DNA from: an uncultured Anaerovibrio sp.
GTDB taxonomy: Bacteria; Bacillota; Negativicutes; Selenomonadales; Selenomonadaceae
Direction of reading: 5' to 3'
NCBI GenBank assembly: GCA_934203205.1
Contig: CAKPYV010000004.1
Coordinates: 1-64,000, forward strand
Length of the DNA stretch: 64,000 nt
Position numbers and translations under genes: made by a program. Numbering within the stretch: position 1 is the stretch's first letter; every line of letters begins with the position of its first letter. This document shows, piece by piece, positions 1 through 8,654 of the stretch. Below the pieces are notes generated by a model that saw nothing but the letters and a program-made list of their open reading frames with translations, was not told where the DNA came from and ran no database searches.

Positions 1-20
1 ATTCATAACTATATTTTGCC

Positions 21-74
21 AAAAAAACCGACCTCCAAAAATTAGATTTTAGGTCTAACTTTTTGGGGTCGGTA
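21..74 (-). terminator. Rho-independent terminator of feoB
   Basis: On the minus strand an inverted repeat with arms of about 14 nt (ACCGACCTC... paired with ...GGGGTCGGT) is followed by a run of seven T. It lies 40-90 nt beyond the feoB stop. Confidence 0.8.
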
Positions 75-115
75 CATTCCAAAGCTCTACCTTAGGAGTT
101 TTTTCTTGTTAAAAT

Positions 116-2500
116 TTAGGCTAAGCCCAATAGCAATCCCAGCTGATAAGTCAAAAATGCTATAAACCAGGCAATGACGCATTGGAGCACTACCACGGCT
201 ATGGCTGCTCCCCGTCCCCCCATTTCATTGCGAATGGTGGAAATAGCTGCCACACAAGGGGTGTACAGCAGAGTGAAAATCAGGAAAACCATGGCGGTAA
301 AAGGCGTAAAGAGGGTATTTACCTTGTCTGTATTGCCTCCCAGCAATACCGTCAGAGTGGAAACCACGCTTTCCTTGGCCGCAAAGCCCGTAATCAAGGC
401 GGTGGAAATACGCCAATCCCCAAAGCCTAAAGGACTGAAAATTGGAGCCACCACACTGCCCAGCAGAGCCAACATACTATCCTCAGGACTTGCAGCCAGA
501 TTCAGCCTAATATCGAAATTTTCTAGGAACCATATCAGAACCGAAGCCACAAAAATAATGGTAAAGGCCTTTTGCACAAAGCCCTTGGCCTTATCCCAAA
601 TCAAACGCACAACGCTTTTGGCCGAAGGAATACGATAATTAGGCAATTCCATCACAAAAGGCACTGGCTCCCCTTTAAATACGGTTTTCTGCAAAACCAG
701 GGCATAGCCAATAGCGCAAATAATACCTAAAAGATACAATCCCAGCATAACTACAGCCTGATAGCCACGGGGGAAAAAAGCCGCTATCAACAGGGTATAA
801 ATCGGCAATTTGGCGCTGCAGCTCATAAAAGGAGTAAGCAATATGGTCATTTTTCTATCCCGTTCGCTGGATAGGGTTCTAGTGGACATAATGGCAGGCA
901 CACTGCAGCCAAAGCCAATAAGCATAGGCACAAAGCTGCGGCCAGACAGGCCGATTTTTCGCAGCAGCTTGTCCATAACAAAGGCTACTCTGGCCATATA
1001 ACCGCTGTCCTCCATAATGGATAGAAACAAAAACAGGGTAACAATAGTAGGCAAAAAGCTAATTACACTGCCAATACCGTTGCAAACACCTTCCACCACC
1101 ATAGCATGAACCACAGGATTTATCTGCCAAGCTGTCAGTCCAGCATCAATCAGATTAATAACGCCATCAACACCGATTTCCATTAAATCAGACAGCCAAG
1201 CTCCCAGCAAATTAAAGGTCATCAGGAAAACCACCGCCATAATAGCCAAAAAGCAGGGAATAGCTGTGTACTTTCCCGTCAGCAAACGGTCAATCTGAAC
1301 ACTGCGCTTGTGCTCCTTGCTTTCATGAGGATGAATCACCGTCTTTTTGCAGAGGGACTCAATAAAATTAAACCGCATATCTGCAATGGCTTCTTCCCTA
1401 TCCAGACCGGTTTCCGTTTCCAAAATAGAAACCAGATGCTCAAAGGCTTCCTGCTTCTCTGCTGGCAAATTCAACTGCTCCTCAATAGGAGCATCCTTTT
1501 CAATCAGCTTGGTAGCACAGAATCGCACTGGCAAATCCGCATTATTGGCTTCCATTTCCACCATATGAGCCACCGCATGAATACAGCGGTGAACAGCGCC
1601 TAGGGATTCTCCCTCTCCCTCATCATCAGGGCAGAAATCTATTCTGGTAGGCACTTCTCCGTAGCGTGCCACATGAATGGCATGGCTAACCAGCTCGTCA
1701 ATACCCTCGTTTTTGGCGGCAGAAATAGGCACTACAGGTATGCCCAGCATTTTTTCCAGCATATTAATACGAATACTGCCACCGTTGGAACGAACCTCAT
1801 CCATCATATTCAAGGCCAGCACCATAGGAATATTCAGCTCCATCAGCTGCATGGTGAGACAGAGATTCCGCTCCAGATTGGAAGCATCCACAATATTAAT
1901 AATACCTGTAGGCTTTTCCTGCAAAAGAAATTCTCTAGTAACAATTTCCTCGCTGGAATAAGGTGATAGAGAATAAATCCCCGGCAAATCCGTTACCACA
2001 GCCTCTGGATGGTTACGGATAGTACCATCCTTTCTATCCACTGTTACCCCAGGAAAATTACCTACATGCTGATTGGCTCCCGTTAGCTGATTAAAAAGAG
2101 TGGTTTTGCCACAGTTCTGATTGCCAGCCAAAGCAAAGGTAATCTTCTTGCCCTTGGGCAGTACAGGAGCCTTGGCATGAGCCTCATAGCTCTCTGCCTG
2201 TCCCAGCTCACCCATACCAGGATGGGGCACTGGCTCATAGCGAACAGGCTCCACCTTGTCCACCAGCTGCCGCTGATGAATATTTTCTATTTCTATCAAG
2301 GCTGCCTCAGCAAGGCGCAGGGTTAGCTCATACCCCCGCACCTCAATCTGAATCGGATCTCCCATAGGGGCAATCTTTTGCAGAGTAACCTCTGTGCCCT
2401 TGGTAAGTCCCATATCCAAGAGATGATGCCGCAGGGAGCCGGTGCCATTTACCTTTTTTATATATGCACTCTGCTTCAATTGCAGTTGATCCATATTCAT
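116..2500 (-). CDS. feoB: FeoA-FeoB fusion, ferrous iron transporter
   Basis: Inner-membrane GTPase-gated Fe(II) importer. The first ~75 residues are a FeoA-like SH3 domain (LLDMGLTKGTEV and RLAEAALIEI patterns). A linker and a FeoB G-domain follow, with the G1 motif GNQNCGKT at 126-133, the GNFPGVTVD switch at about 147-155, DLPG at 171-174 and NMMD near 232. The remainder is the polytopic permease with the paired Gate regions (SFVPMLIGFGCSVPAIM and later helices). At 794 aa it is longer than a lone FeoB, as expected for the fusion. The start is the ATG at 2500, preceded by GGAG about 10 nt upstream. It is monocistronic, with its own promoter and terminator. A fused FeoA implies one-to-one stoichiometry of the two parts. 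The family call is certain; the regulator is not visible. Confidence 0.97.
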   Translation of the reverse strand: MNMDQLQLKQSAYIKKVNGTGSLRHHLLDMGLTKGTEVTLQKIAPMGDPIQIEVRGYELTLRLAEAALIEIENIHQRQLVDKVEPVRYEPVPHPGMGELGQAESYEAHAKAPVLPKGKKITFALAGNQNCGKTTLFNQLTGANQHVGNFPGVTVDRKDGTIRNHPEAVVTDLPGIYSLSPYSSEEIVTREFLLQEKPTGIINIVDASNLERNLCLTMQLMELNIPMVLALNMMDEVRSNGGSIRINMLEKMLGIPVVPISAAKNEGIDELVSHAIHVARYGEVPTRIDFCPDDEGEGESLGAVHRCIHAVAHMVEMEANNADLPVRFCATKLIEKDAPIEEQLNLPAEKQEAFEHLVSILETETGLDREEAIADMRFNFIESLCKKTVIHPHESKEHKRSVQIDRLLTGKYTAIPCFLAIMAVVFLMTFNLLGAWLSDLMEIGVDGVINLIDAGLTAWQINPVVHAMVVEGVCNGIGSVISFLPTIVTLFLFLSIMEDSGYMARVAFVMDKLLRKIGLSGRSFVPMLIGFGCSVPAIMSTRTLSSERDRKMTILLTPFMSCSAKLPIYTLLIAAFFPRGYQAVVMLGLYLLGIICAIGYALVLQKTVFKGEPVPFVMELPNYRIPSAKSVVRLIWDKAKGFVQKAFTIIFVASVLIWFLENFDIRLNLAASPEDSMLALLGSVVAPIFSPLGFGDWRISTALITGFAAKESVVSTLTVLLGGNTDKVNTLFTPFTAMVFLIFTLLYTPCVAAISTIRNEMGGRGAAIAVVVLQCVIAWFIAFLTYQLGLLLGLA

Positions 2501-2539
2501 AAAGCAAACACTCCATTCATAACCATATATACACCTCCC

Positions 2540-2568
2540 ATTTTAGTACAAAAAAACTTGTATGACAA
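2540..2568 (-). promoter_or_regulatory. Sigma-70-type promoter of feoB with dyad in spacer
   Basis: Minus strand TTGTCA, 17-nt spacer, TAAAAT. The spacer carries a dyad TACAA-N6-TTGTA that could be an operator. Transcription would begin near 2533, about 33 nt before the feoB ATG. I see no convincing Fur box. Confidence 0.6.
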
Positions 2569-2597
2569 ATTTTTACCATGTATACAATCCGTGTAAC

Positions 2598-2636
2598 AAA
2601 AAAGGACTACCGGCCAAGCCAGTAATCCCTTTTTTG
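2598..2636 (-). terminator. Terminator downstream of ileS
   Basis: A stem of about 12 bp (GGGATTACTGGC against GCCGGTAGTCC) with a TTG loop is flanked by A and T runs on both sides, so it may work in both directions. It lies just past the ileS stop and before the feoB promoter. Confidence 0.8.
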
Positions 2637-2645
2637 TCTTAAATC

Positions 2646-5600
2646 TTATTTAACAGCCAGAGTAATATCCTCACCGTTAATATTCCATTCCTTTACAAAG
2701 CCCTCAGTGGAACCATAAACCACCTTATCAGCCAGAACTACCTTCTTCAGGAAGTCCTCGTTACGGCTCATAATATCCACCAGCTTATCATTGCCAGCAG
2801 CATAAACAGTAATATGGTCTACTACCTGGAAGCCATTCTCCTTGCGCATGGTCTGGAGCTTGCTGATGATTTCACGGACGAAGCCCTCCTCAATCAGCTC
2901 CTGGCTGAGAGTAGTCTCCAGAGCAATAGTTACGTTGCCATAACGCTGAGTAGCAAAGCCCTCAGTCTGAGACATGGTAATATCCACATCCTCTGGCAGC
3001 AGCTCTACTTCGCCAGACTTCAAGGTCAGCTTCAGCTTACCAGTAGACTCCAGCTCAGCCTTGGCAGCATGGCCGTTAATACCAGCCAGGGCAGCCTTTA
3101 CCTCCCCAATCTGCTTGCCAACCTTTGGACCAAGTACCTTGAACTGAGGCTTGAAGCTATATGAGAGATATTCCTCCATATCATCCTTGCAGGATACAGC
3201 CTTCAGATTCAACTCGCTGGCTACAATCTCCTTGAAGAAATCATCCAGCTGACGGTCAGCCTTTACATACATATTGCCAATAGGCTGACGGTTCTTGATA
3301 TTGGAAGCATTGCGGGCAGCACGTCCCAGAACAACGATTTCCAGTACCAGCTCCATCTCTGCCTCCAGCTCAGTATCAATGAAAGCCTCATTAGCTACAG
3401 GGAAGTCACAAAGATGGACAGAAATAGGTGCCTTATCATCTACACTGCAAACCAGATTGCGATAAATGCTCTCTGTAATAAATGGCACCATTGGAGCAGC
3501 CAGCTTCACTACAGTAGTAAGAGCGGTGTACAAGGTCATGTAGGCATTAATCTTATCCTGATTCATATCCTTGCCCCAGAAGCGCTCACGACTGCGGCGT
3601 ACATACCAGTTGGACAGCTCATCAACAAAGTCCTGCAATACCTTGGCAGTCTCAGTAACCTTGTAGTTAGCCAGATTGTTGTCTACAGCCTTAATCAAGG
3701 TATTCAGACGGGACAACAGCCATTTATCCATAACGGACAGCTTATAATATTCCAGCTCATATTTAGTAGCATCAAAATTGTCAATATTAGCATAGAGCAC
3801 ATAGAAAGCATAGGTATTCCAGAGAGTACCCATGAACTTACGCTGACCCTCCTGCACTGCATCATCATGGAAGCGATTTGGCAGCCAAGGAGCACTGTTC
3901 TCATAGAAATACCAGCGAATAGCATCTGCGCCATGCTTTCTCAATGCATCCATAGGGTCTACAGCGTTGCCCTTGGACTTACTCATCTTCTTGCCATCCT
4001 TGTCCTGTACATGGCCTAGGACAATAACATTCTTGTATGAAGCATTGTCAAAGAGCAAGGTGGAAATAGCCAGCAGAGAATAGAACCAGCCACGAGTCTG
4101 GTCTACAGCTTCAGAGATGAAGTCAGCAGGATAACGTTCTGCAAAAATCTCCTTGTTCTCAAATGGATAATGCCACTGAGCAAAAGGCATGGAGCCGGAA
4201 TCAAACCAGCAGTCAATAACCTCTGGTACTCGCTTCATTTCCCCGCCGCACTCTGGACACTTAATAGTAACAGCATCAATATATGGACGATGGAGCTCAA
4301 TATCCTCTGGGCAGTTATCAGACATGGACTTCAGCTCCGCAATGGAACCAATGGAATGCTGATGACCGCAGGAGCACTCCCAAACATTCAATGGAGTTCC
4401 CCAATAACGGTTACGGCTGATGCCCCAATCCTGTACGTGCTCCAACCACTCGCCAAAACGACCCTTGCCGATGGCATCTGGAATCCAGTTAATGGTATTG
4501 TTGTTGGCAATCAGTTGCTCCTTTACAGCAGTCATCTTGATGAACCAGGATTCACGAGCGTAGTAAATCAATGGAGTATCACAACGCCAGCAGTGTGGAT
4601 AGCTATGTTCAAACTTTGGTGCCTTGAAGAGCTTGCCTGTAGCCTTCAAATCATCCAGAATCAATGGATCTGCATCCTTAACAAAGGTGCCTGGCCAATC
4701 AGTATCCTCAGTCATATTACCCTTGGCATCAACAAACTGTACGAAAGGCATATCGTATGCACGGCAAACTCTAGCATCGTCCTCACCAAAGGCTGGGGCA
4801 GTATGAACAATACCAGTACCATCACTGGTGGTTACATAGCCATCGCACATTACATAGAAGGCCTTCTTCTTGATTTTGCCCTCTGCATATGGATAAAGAG
4901 GCTCATACTCACGATATTCCAAAGCCTTGCCCTTGAAGCGCTCCCGAACAGGATGCTCTCCTTCCTTATTGGCAAAAACAGACTCCACCAAGGCCTCGGC
5001 CATAATAAGGTTCTGACCTTCATAGGATACCTTTACATAATCAACCTCTGGATTTACTACCAAGCCCAGGTTGGAAGGCAGAGTCCAAGGGGTAGTGGTC
5101 CAAGCCAGGAAGTAGGTATTATCCTCGTCCTTAGCCTTGAATTTTACCATAGCGGAGCGTTCCTTAACATCCTTATAGCCCTGAGCTACCTCATGGGAGG
5201 ACAAAGGAGTACCACAGCGAGGGCAATAAGGTACAACCTTGTGGCCCTTGTACAGCAGGCCCTTCTTCCAGATTTCGTTCAGTGCCCACCATACAGACTC
5301 AATATAATCATTTTCGTAGGTAATATATGGATGCTCCATATCTGCCCAGAAGCCTACTACATCGGAGAATTCCTCCCACATACCCTTGTACTTCCAAACA
5401 GACTCACGGCATTTCTTGATAAATGGCTCAATGCCGTACTTCTCAATCTGCTCCTTGCCATCCAGGCCCAGCAGTTTCTCAACCTCCAGCTCAACAGGCA
5501 GACCGTGGGTATCCCAACCAGCCTTGCGGAGAACCTTCTTCCCCTTCATGGACTGATAACGAGGCAGCATATCCTTGATAACACGAGTCAGCACATGGCC

Positions 5601-5768
5601 AATATGAGGCTTGCCATTGGCAGTAGGAGGGCCATCGTAAAAGGTAAAGGTATCACAGCCCTCACGGTTACTGATACACTTGTTAGCAATATCATTTTCC
5701 TTCCAAAACTTCAGAACTTCGGCTTCTCTATCCACGAAGTTCAGATTCGTATCGACTTTGTTGTACAC
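2646..5768 (-). CDS. ileS: Isoleucyl-tRNA synthetase (large class)
   Basis: Charges tRNA-Ile with isoleucine in the cytoplasm. HIGH signature at about residues 55-58, KMSKS at about 600, the long CP1 editing insertion with the Thr-rich WTTTPWTLPSN site, an anticodon-binding domain and a C-terminal extension. At about 1040 aa it matches the larger, eukaryote-like IleRS type. Enzymes of that class are known to be less sensitive to mupirocin; that this one is resistant is inference. Start choice: an upstream in-frame ATG at 5786 overlaps the Shine-Dalgarno AGGAGG itself, so I place the start at the GTG at 5768, 7 nt after AGGAGG. Expression is governed by the T-box leader immediately upstream. 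Confidence 0.96.
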   Translation of the reverse strand: MYNKVDTNLNFVDREAEVLKFWKENDIANKCISNREGCDTFTFYDGPPTANGKPHIGHVLTRVIKDMLPRYQSMKGKKVLRKAGWDTHGLPVELEVEKLLGLDGKEQIEKYGIEPFIKKCRESVWKYKGMWEEFSDVVGFWADMEHPYITYENDYIESVWWALNEIWKKGLLYKGHKVVPYCPRCGTPLSSHEVAQGYKDVKERSAMVKFKAKDEDNTYFLAWTTTPWTLPSNLGLVVNPEVDYVKVSYEGQNLIMAEALVESVFANKEGEHPVRERFKGKALEYREYEPLYPYAEGKIKKKAFYVMCDGYVTTSDGTGIVHTAPAFGEDDARVCRAYDMPFVQFVDAKGNMTEDTDWPGTFVKDADPLILDDLKATGKLFKAPKFEHSYPHCWRCDTPLIYYARESWFIKMTAVKEQLIANNNTINWIPDAIGKGRFGEWLEHVQDWGISRNRYWGTPLNVWECSCGHQHSIGSIAELKSMSDNCPEDIELHRPYIDAVTIKCPECGGEMKRVPEVIDCWFDSGSMPFAQWHYPFENKEIFAERYPADFISEAVDQTRGWFYSLLAISTLLFDNASYKNVIVLGHVQDKDGKKMSKSKGNAVDPMDALRKHGADAIRWYFYENSAPWLPNRFHDDAVQEGQRKFMGTLWNTYAFYVLYANIDNFDATKYELEYYKLSVMDKWLLSRLNTLIKAVDNNLANYKVTETAKVLQDFVDELSNWYVRRSRERFWGKDMNQDKINAYMTLYTALTTVVKLAAPMVPFITESIYRNLVCSVDDKAPISVHLCDFPVANEAFIDTELEAEMELVLEIVVLGRAARNASNIKNRQPIGNMYVKADRQLDDFFKEIVASELNLKAVSCKDDMEEYLSYSFKPQFKVLGPKVGKQIGEVKAALAGINGHAAKAELESTGKLKLTLKSGEVELLPEDVDITMSQTEGFATQRYGNVTIALETTLSQELIEEGFVREIISKLQTMRKENGFQVVDHITVYAAGNDKLVDIMSRNEDFLKKVVLADKVVYGSTEGFVKEWNINGEDITLAVK

Positions 5769-5786
5769 AGTCTTTCCTCCTCGCAA

Positions 5787-6047
5787 AATAAAAAAGCTCC
5801 TGTCCCAAAATAGGACAAGAGCTAAAATTCAAAATTGGGTGCCTTGCAACCACCTATTTCATGTACCATCATACACTATCTCTATAACGGGAGAGCCCGG
5901 CACAGCCTAACACCAAAATGGTCTCGACCTGCAGCTCCAAAGTGATTTTCATCTATCGCTACTGCTGCCGGACTCACACCCTCTCCGGCTCGCTGGGAGT
6001 ATTCACCACAGACTACTTTCTTTATCGTCGCTTTATATATTCAACTG
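5787..6047 (-). promoter_or_regulatory. T-box riboswitch leader of ileS (Ile specifier)
   Basis: T-box core on the minus strand at 5838-5855 (AGGTGGTTGCAAGGCACCC), where UGGU would pair with the tRNA ACCA end. A terminator hairpin at 5796-5822 (GCTCTTGTCC paired with GGACAGGAGC) with a T run lies just before the ileS ribosome site. In the Stem I region the triplet ATC at 5944-5946, followed by A, is a plausible isoleucine specifier near the usual AG-rich elements. Uncharged tRNA-Ile would stabilise the antiterminator and switch ileS on. Confidence 0.9.
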
Positions 6048-6053
6048 CGATGT

Positions 6054-6082
6054 ATTGTATCACAGCAGACAAAAATTTTCAA
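6054..6082 (-). promoter_or_regulatory. Promoter of the T-box/ileS transcript
   Basis: Minus strand TTGAAA, 17-nt spacer, TACAAT; the start would be near 6047, directly ahead of the T-box leader. Confidence 0.75.
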
Positions 6083-6124
6083 GCAAAATCCTGTAAACCT
6101 GTACATATACCCAGCATTTATCCC

Positions 6125-6877
6125 TTAGGACAGTTCCAAGCCTACCGGACAATGGTCACTGCCAAAAATCTCATTGTAGATAGTAGCAGATTTTATCTGA
6201 GGCTGAAGACGGTTAGAGGTCAGGAAATAATCAATCCGCCATCCAGAGTTATTAGCTCTTGCCTTGCGGAGATAAGACCACCAGGTATAAGCCCCGGTTA
6301 CATCTGGATAAATGTAACGGAAGGTATCTGTAAAGCCTGCTGCCAACAGCTCCTCAAACTTGCCTCTTTCCTCGTCCGTAAAGCCTGCATTTTTGTGATT
6401 GGTACGAGGATTCTTCAAATCAATTTCTGTATGAGCCACATTCAAATCACCACAGACAATAACCGGCTTCTTTTTATCCAGCTCTTGCAGGAACTGACGG
6501 AAAGCTACCTCCCACTCCATACGGTAGCTGAGGCGAGCCAGCTCCTTCTGGGAATTCGGGGTGTACACCGTTACCAGATAATAATCCTCCAGCTCCAGAG
6601 TAATTACCCGGCCCTCATGATCATGCTCCTCAATGCCCAAGCCATAGGAAACACTCAAAGGCTCTACCCGGCTAAAGACCGCAGTACCGGAATACCCCTT
6701 TTTCTCCGCACTATTCCAATACTGCTTATATCCCGGCAATTCCAAAATAGCCTGTCCCGGCTGCATCTTGGTTTCCTGCACACAGAAAATATCCGCATCT
6801 ACCTCCCGAAAGGACTCCATAAATCCCTTGGTCAAGCAGGCCCTCAGTCCATTAACATTCCATGATACAAATCTCAT
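6125..6877 (-). CDS. xth: Exodeoxyribonuclease III (AP endonuclease)
   Basis: Mg-dependent 3'-5' exonuclease and AP endonuclease of base-excision repair. The motifs of the exonuclease-endonuclease-phosphatase fold appear in order: VSWNVNGLRA at the N-terminus, the metal-binding glutamate in VQETK, GDLNVAH, and the catalytic SDHCPV near the C-terminus. About 250 aa, normal for the family. The start is the ATG at 6877, preceded by AAGGAG at 7-nt spacing; an upstream in-frame alternative at 6898 lacks a ribosome site. uppP lies 32 bp upstream, so the two may be cotranscribed. Confidence 0.95.
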   Translation of the reverse strand: MRFVSWNVNGLRACLTKGFMESFREVDADIFCVQETKMQPGQAILELPGYKQYWNSAEKKGYSGTAVFSRVEPLSVSYGLGIEEHDHEGRVITLELEDYYLVTVYTPNSQKELARLSYRMEWEVAFRQFLQELDKKKPVIVCGDLNVAHTEIDLKNPRTNHKNAGFTDEERGKFEELLAAGFTDTFRYIYPDVTGAYTWWSYLRKARANNSGWRIDYFLTSNRLQPQIKSATIYNEIFGSDHCPVGLELS

Positions 6878-6909
6878 ACGCAAACTCCTTAAGACCACAT
6901 TTTATCAGC

Positions 6910-7755
6910 TTACTGCAGGGTAGGATCTCCTACCAAAAACAGGTAGGCAATAACGATAATACCCAGCACAATACGATAATAACCAAAGGCCTTGAAATCA
7001 TTGTTCTTGATATACTGCAACAGGAACTTGATGGAGATAATGGATACCACAAAGGCTGTGGCCATGCCTACTACCAAAATAAAGATTTCTGCCCCTGTAT
7101 AATGGAAACCAAATTTTACCAGCTTCAGCAGGCTGGCACCAAACATAACTGGAATTGCCAGGAAGAAGGTAAATTCCGCTGCCACATAACGGGAAGCTCC
7201 AAAGAGAATACCGCCCAGAATAGTAGAGCCAGAACGAGAGGTACCAGGCACCAAAGACAGCACCTGAAACAAACCGATAATAAAGGCTGTTTTGTAGCTC
7301 AGCTTGTTCAAATCAGTTACTGCTGGACGGCGATTCTTATTGTAATTTTCCACCAAAATAAACATCACGCCGTAAAAAATCAAGGTAAAGGCCACCACAG
7401 GAGCCGTCATAAAATGCTCCTCCATGTAGTGATTAAAGGTAAGACCGATTACGGCAGCTGGTATGCAGGCGAAAATAACCTTGTACCACAGCTGAAAGGT
7501 TTCCTTCTTCTCACGCTTGGTTTTCCAATGGGAAAAAGGATTCAGCTTCTCAAAATTCAACACCACAACGGCCAAAATAGCACCTAGCTGAATAACCACT
7601 AGGAACATATCCATAAAAGCCTTGGACACATCCAACTGAATAAACTCATCCACCAGTATCATATGACCGGTGCTGCTAATAGGCAGCCATTCTGTCAATC
7701 CTTCCACAATACCTAGGATAATAGTTTTTACTAACTCCATGATACTAAGATCCAC
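6910..7755 (-). CDS. uppP: Undecaprenyl-diphosphatase UppP (BacA)
   Basis: Integral membrane enzyme that dephosphorylates undecaprenyl diphosphate, recycling the lipid carrier for peptidoglycan and surface glycans; overexpression gives bacitracin resistance in other bacteria. The two family signatures are present: EGLTEWLPISSTGHM near the N-terminus and LVPGTSRSGST in the middle, with about eight hydrophobic segments. 281 aa. The start is a GTG at 7755 behind AAGGAGG. The next gene upstream (TPM protein) ends 88 bp away, so uppP may have its own promoter. Its product would serve the glycan pathways further right, which is inference. Confidence 0.96.
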   Translation of the reverse strand: MDLSIMELVKTIILGIVEGLTEWLPISSTGHMILVDEFIQLDVSKAFMDMFLVVIQLGAILAVVVLNFEKLNPFSHWKTKREKKETFQLWYKVIFACIPAAVIGLTFNHYMEEHFMTAPVVAFTLIFYGVMFILVENYNKNRRPAVTDLNKLSYKTAFIIGLFQVLSLVPGTSRSGSTILGGILFGASRYVAAEFTFFLAIPVMFGASLLKLVKFGFHYTGAEIFILVVGMATAFVVSIISIKFLLQYIKNNDFKAFGYYRIVLGIIVIAYLFLVGDPTLQ

Positions 7756-7843
7756 TTCATATCCTCCTTATCTTCAACACAAAAGCAGAGTTAGTATATC
7801 ATATTAAACACAAAATATAAAGTGCTGGTTTGACAAAATTTCC

Positions 7844-8650
7844 TTAATACTTGCCACCGCCGCCACCGCTGTCACTATCACTGTAGCTGGAACTGGAACC
7901 AGAGCTGCTATCATCATCCTTGCTCTTGTGCTCCACCACGGTTCTGGTGGTATAGAGGAAATTATCCTCACTGTGGGTTAGGTTAAAGGAATCCTTGTTC
8001 AAATATTCCCCTGCCTCAAATTTGAAAGCCACATTGGACATACGGGAAACCAAAAAGCCGTAGAAACCATAACCTATGTAGCCTGAAAGCAATATGCCTA
8101 CAATAAGGCCTGCCCAGCTAAATTCGCTGAAGGGACTATAAGGCTCTCCATCATTTTCCTCATAATAACCACAGAGAAAATCCACCCCATCAGCATATTC
8201 GCTGTAGGCCTGATAATAATTACCATCCTTTAGGTGCTCCAAAAAACGTTCCTCCAGATAGGGATAGCCCTCTCCATCTGTAATACGCAGGCGCATATTG
8301 TTATCAGTAATTACCATAAAATCCCTACTGCTGGTTACCTGAAAGAAAATAACGGAACCATTGTTGTTTTCCAAATCCCGATAATGCTGAAAAAGGAATG
8401 CCTTGCCGTATTCCCTGATTTCCTTGACCTCCTTGGCTCCAGGTACTTTTTTCATGGTCAGCACTGCCACCTTGATATTGTATTTGGCATTCAGCTCTCT
8501 CAGCTTCTGCTCCAAATCCTGCTGCTGCTGAGTTGTCATGAGCTTAGCTTCGTCATGAACCATAGGAAAATCCTGGGGGCTGTTCTGAGCTGCTGCTACA
8601 GATACCAGCAGCATAAGCAAGGCAAAAATTGTCAATATTTTCTTATACAT
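7844..8650 (-). CDS. TPM-domain (YgcG-like) membrane protein
   Basis: N-terminal signal or anchor helix (residues ~4-21), then a TPM (YgcG/Rib-type) domain from about residue 28 to 150 beginning with VHDEAKLMT. A second hydrophobic segment follows near 178-198, then a cytosolic or surface tail ending in a Ser/Asp/Gly-rich stretch with a final run of glycines, typical of YgcG-like proteins. The precise activity of such proteins is not settled; some TPM proteins have phosphatase activity and others act in photosystem repair. It follows the zinc-ribbon gene by 4 bp, making a three-gene unit with the SPFH protein; the shared role is probably membrane or envelope quality control (inference). Confidence 0.8.
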   Translation of the reverse strand: MYKKILTIFALLMLLVSVAAAQNSPQDFPMVHDEAKLMTTQQQQDLEQKLRELNAKYNIKVAVLTMKKVPGAKEVKEIREYGKAFLFQHYRDLENNNGSVIFFQVTSSRDFMVITDNNMRLRITDGEGYPYLEERFLEHLKDGNYYQAYSEYADGVDFLCGYYEENDGEPYSPFSEFSWAGLIVGILLSGYIGYGFYGFLVSRMSNVAFKFEAGEYLNKDSFNLTHSEDNFLYTTRTVVEHKSKDDDSSSGSSSSYSDSDSGGGGGKY

Positions 8651-8654
8651 AGAC

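Noticed and set aside
2497..2526. Nine-codon ORF (ATG 2526) whose TGA overlaps the feoB ATG
   Set aside because: Its ribosome site (GGGAGG at 2534-2539) would lie at or before the predicted transcription start, so it is probably not translated.
4170..5813. Long plus-strand frame opposite ileS
   Set aside because: It is antisense to a certain gene, has no ribosome site and matches no family.
5918..6865. Plus-strand frame across the T-box and xth
   Set aside because: Overlaps a clear riboswitch and gene on the other strand; no coding support.
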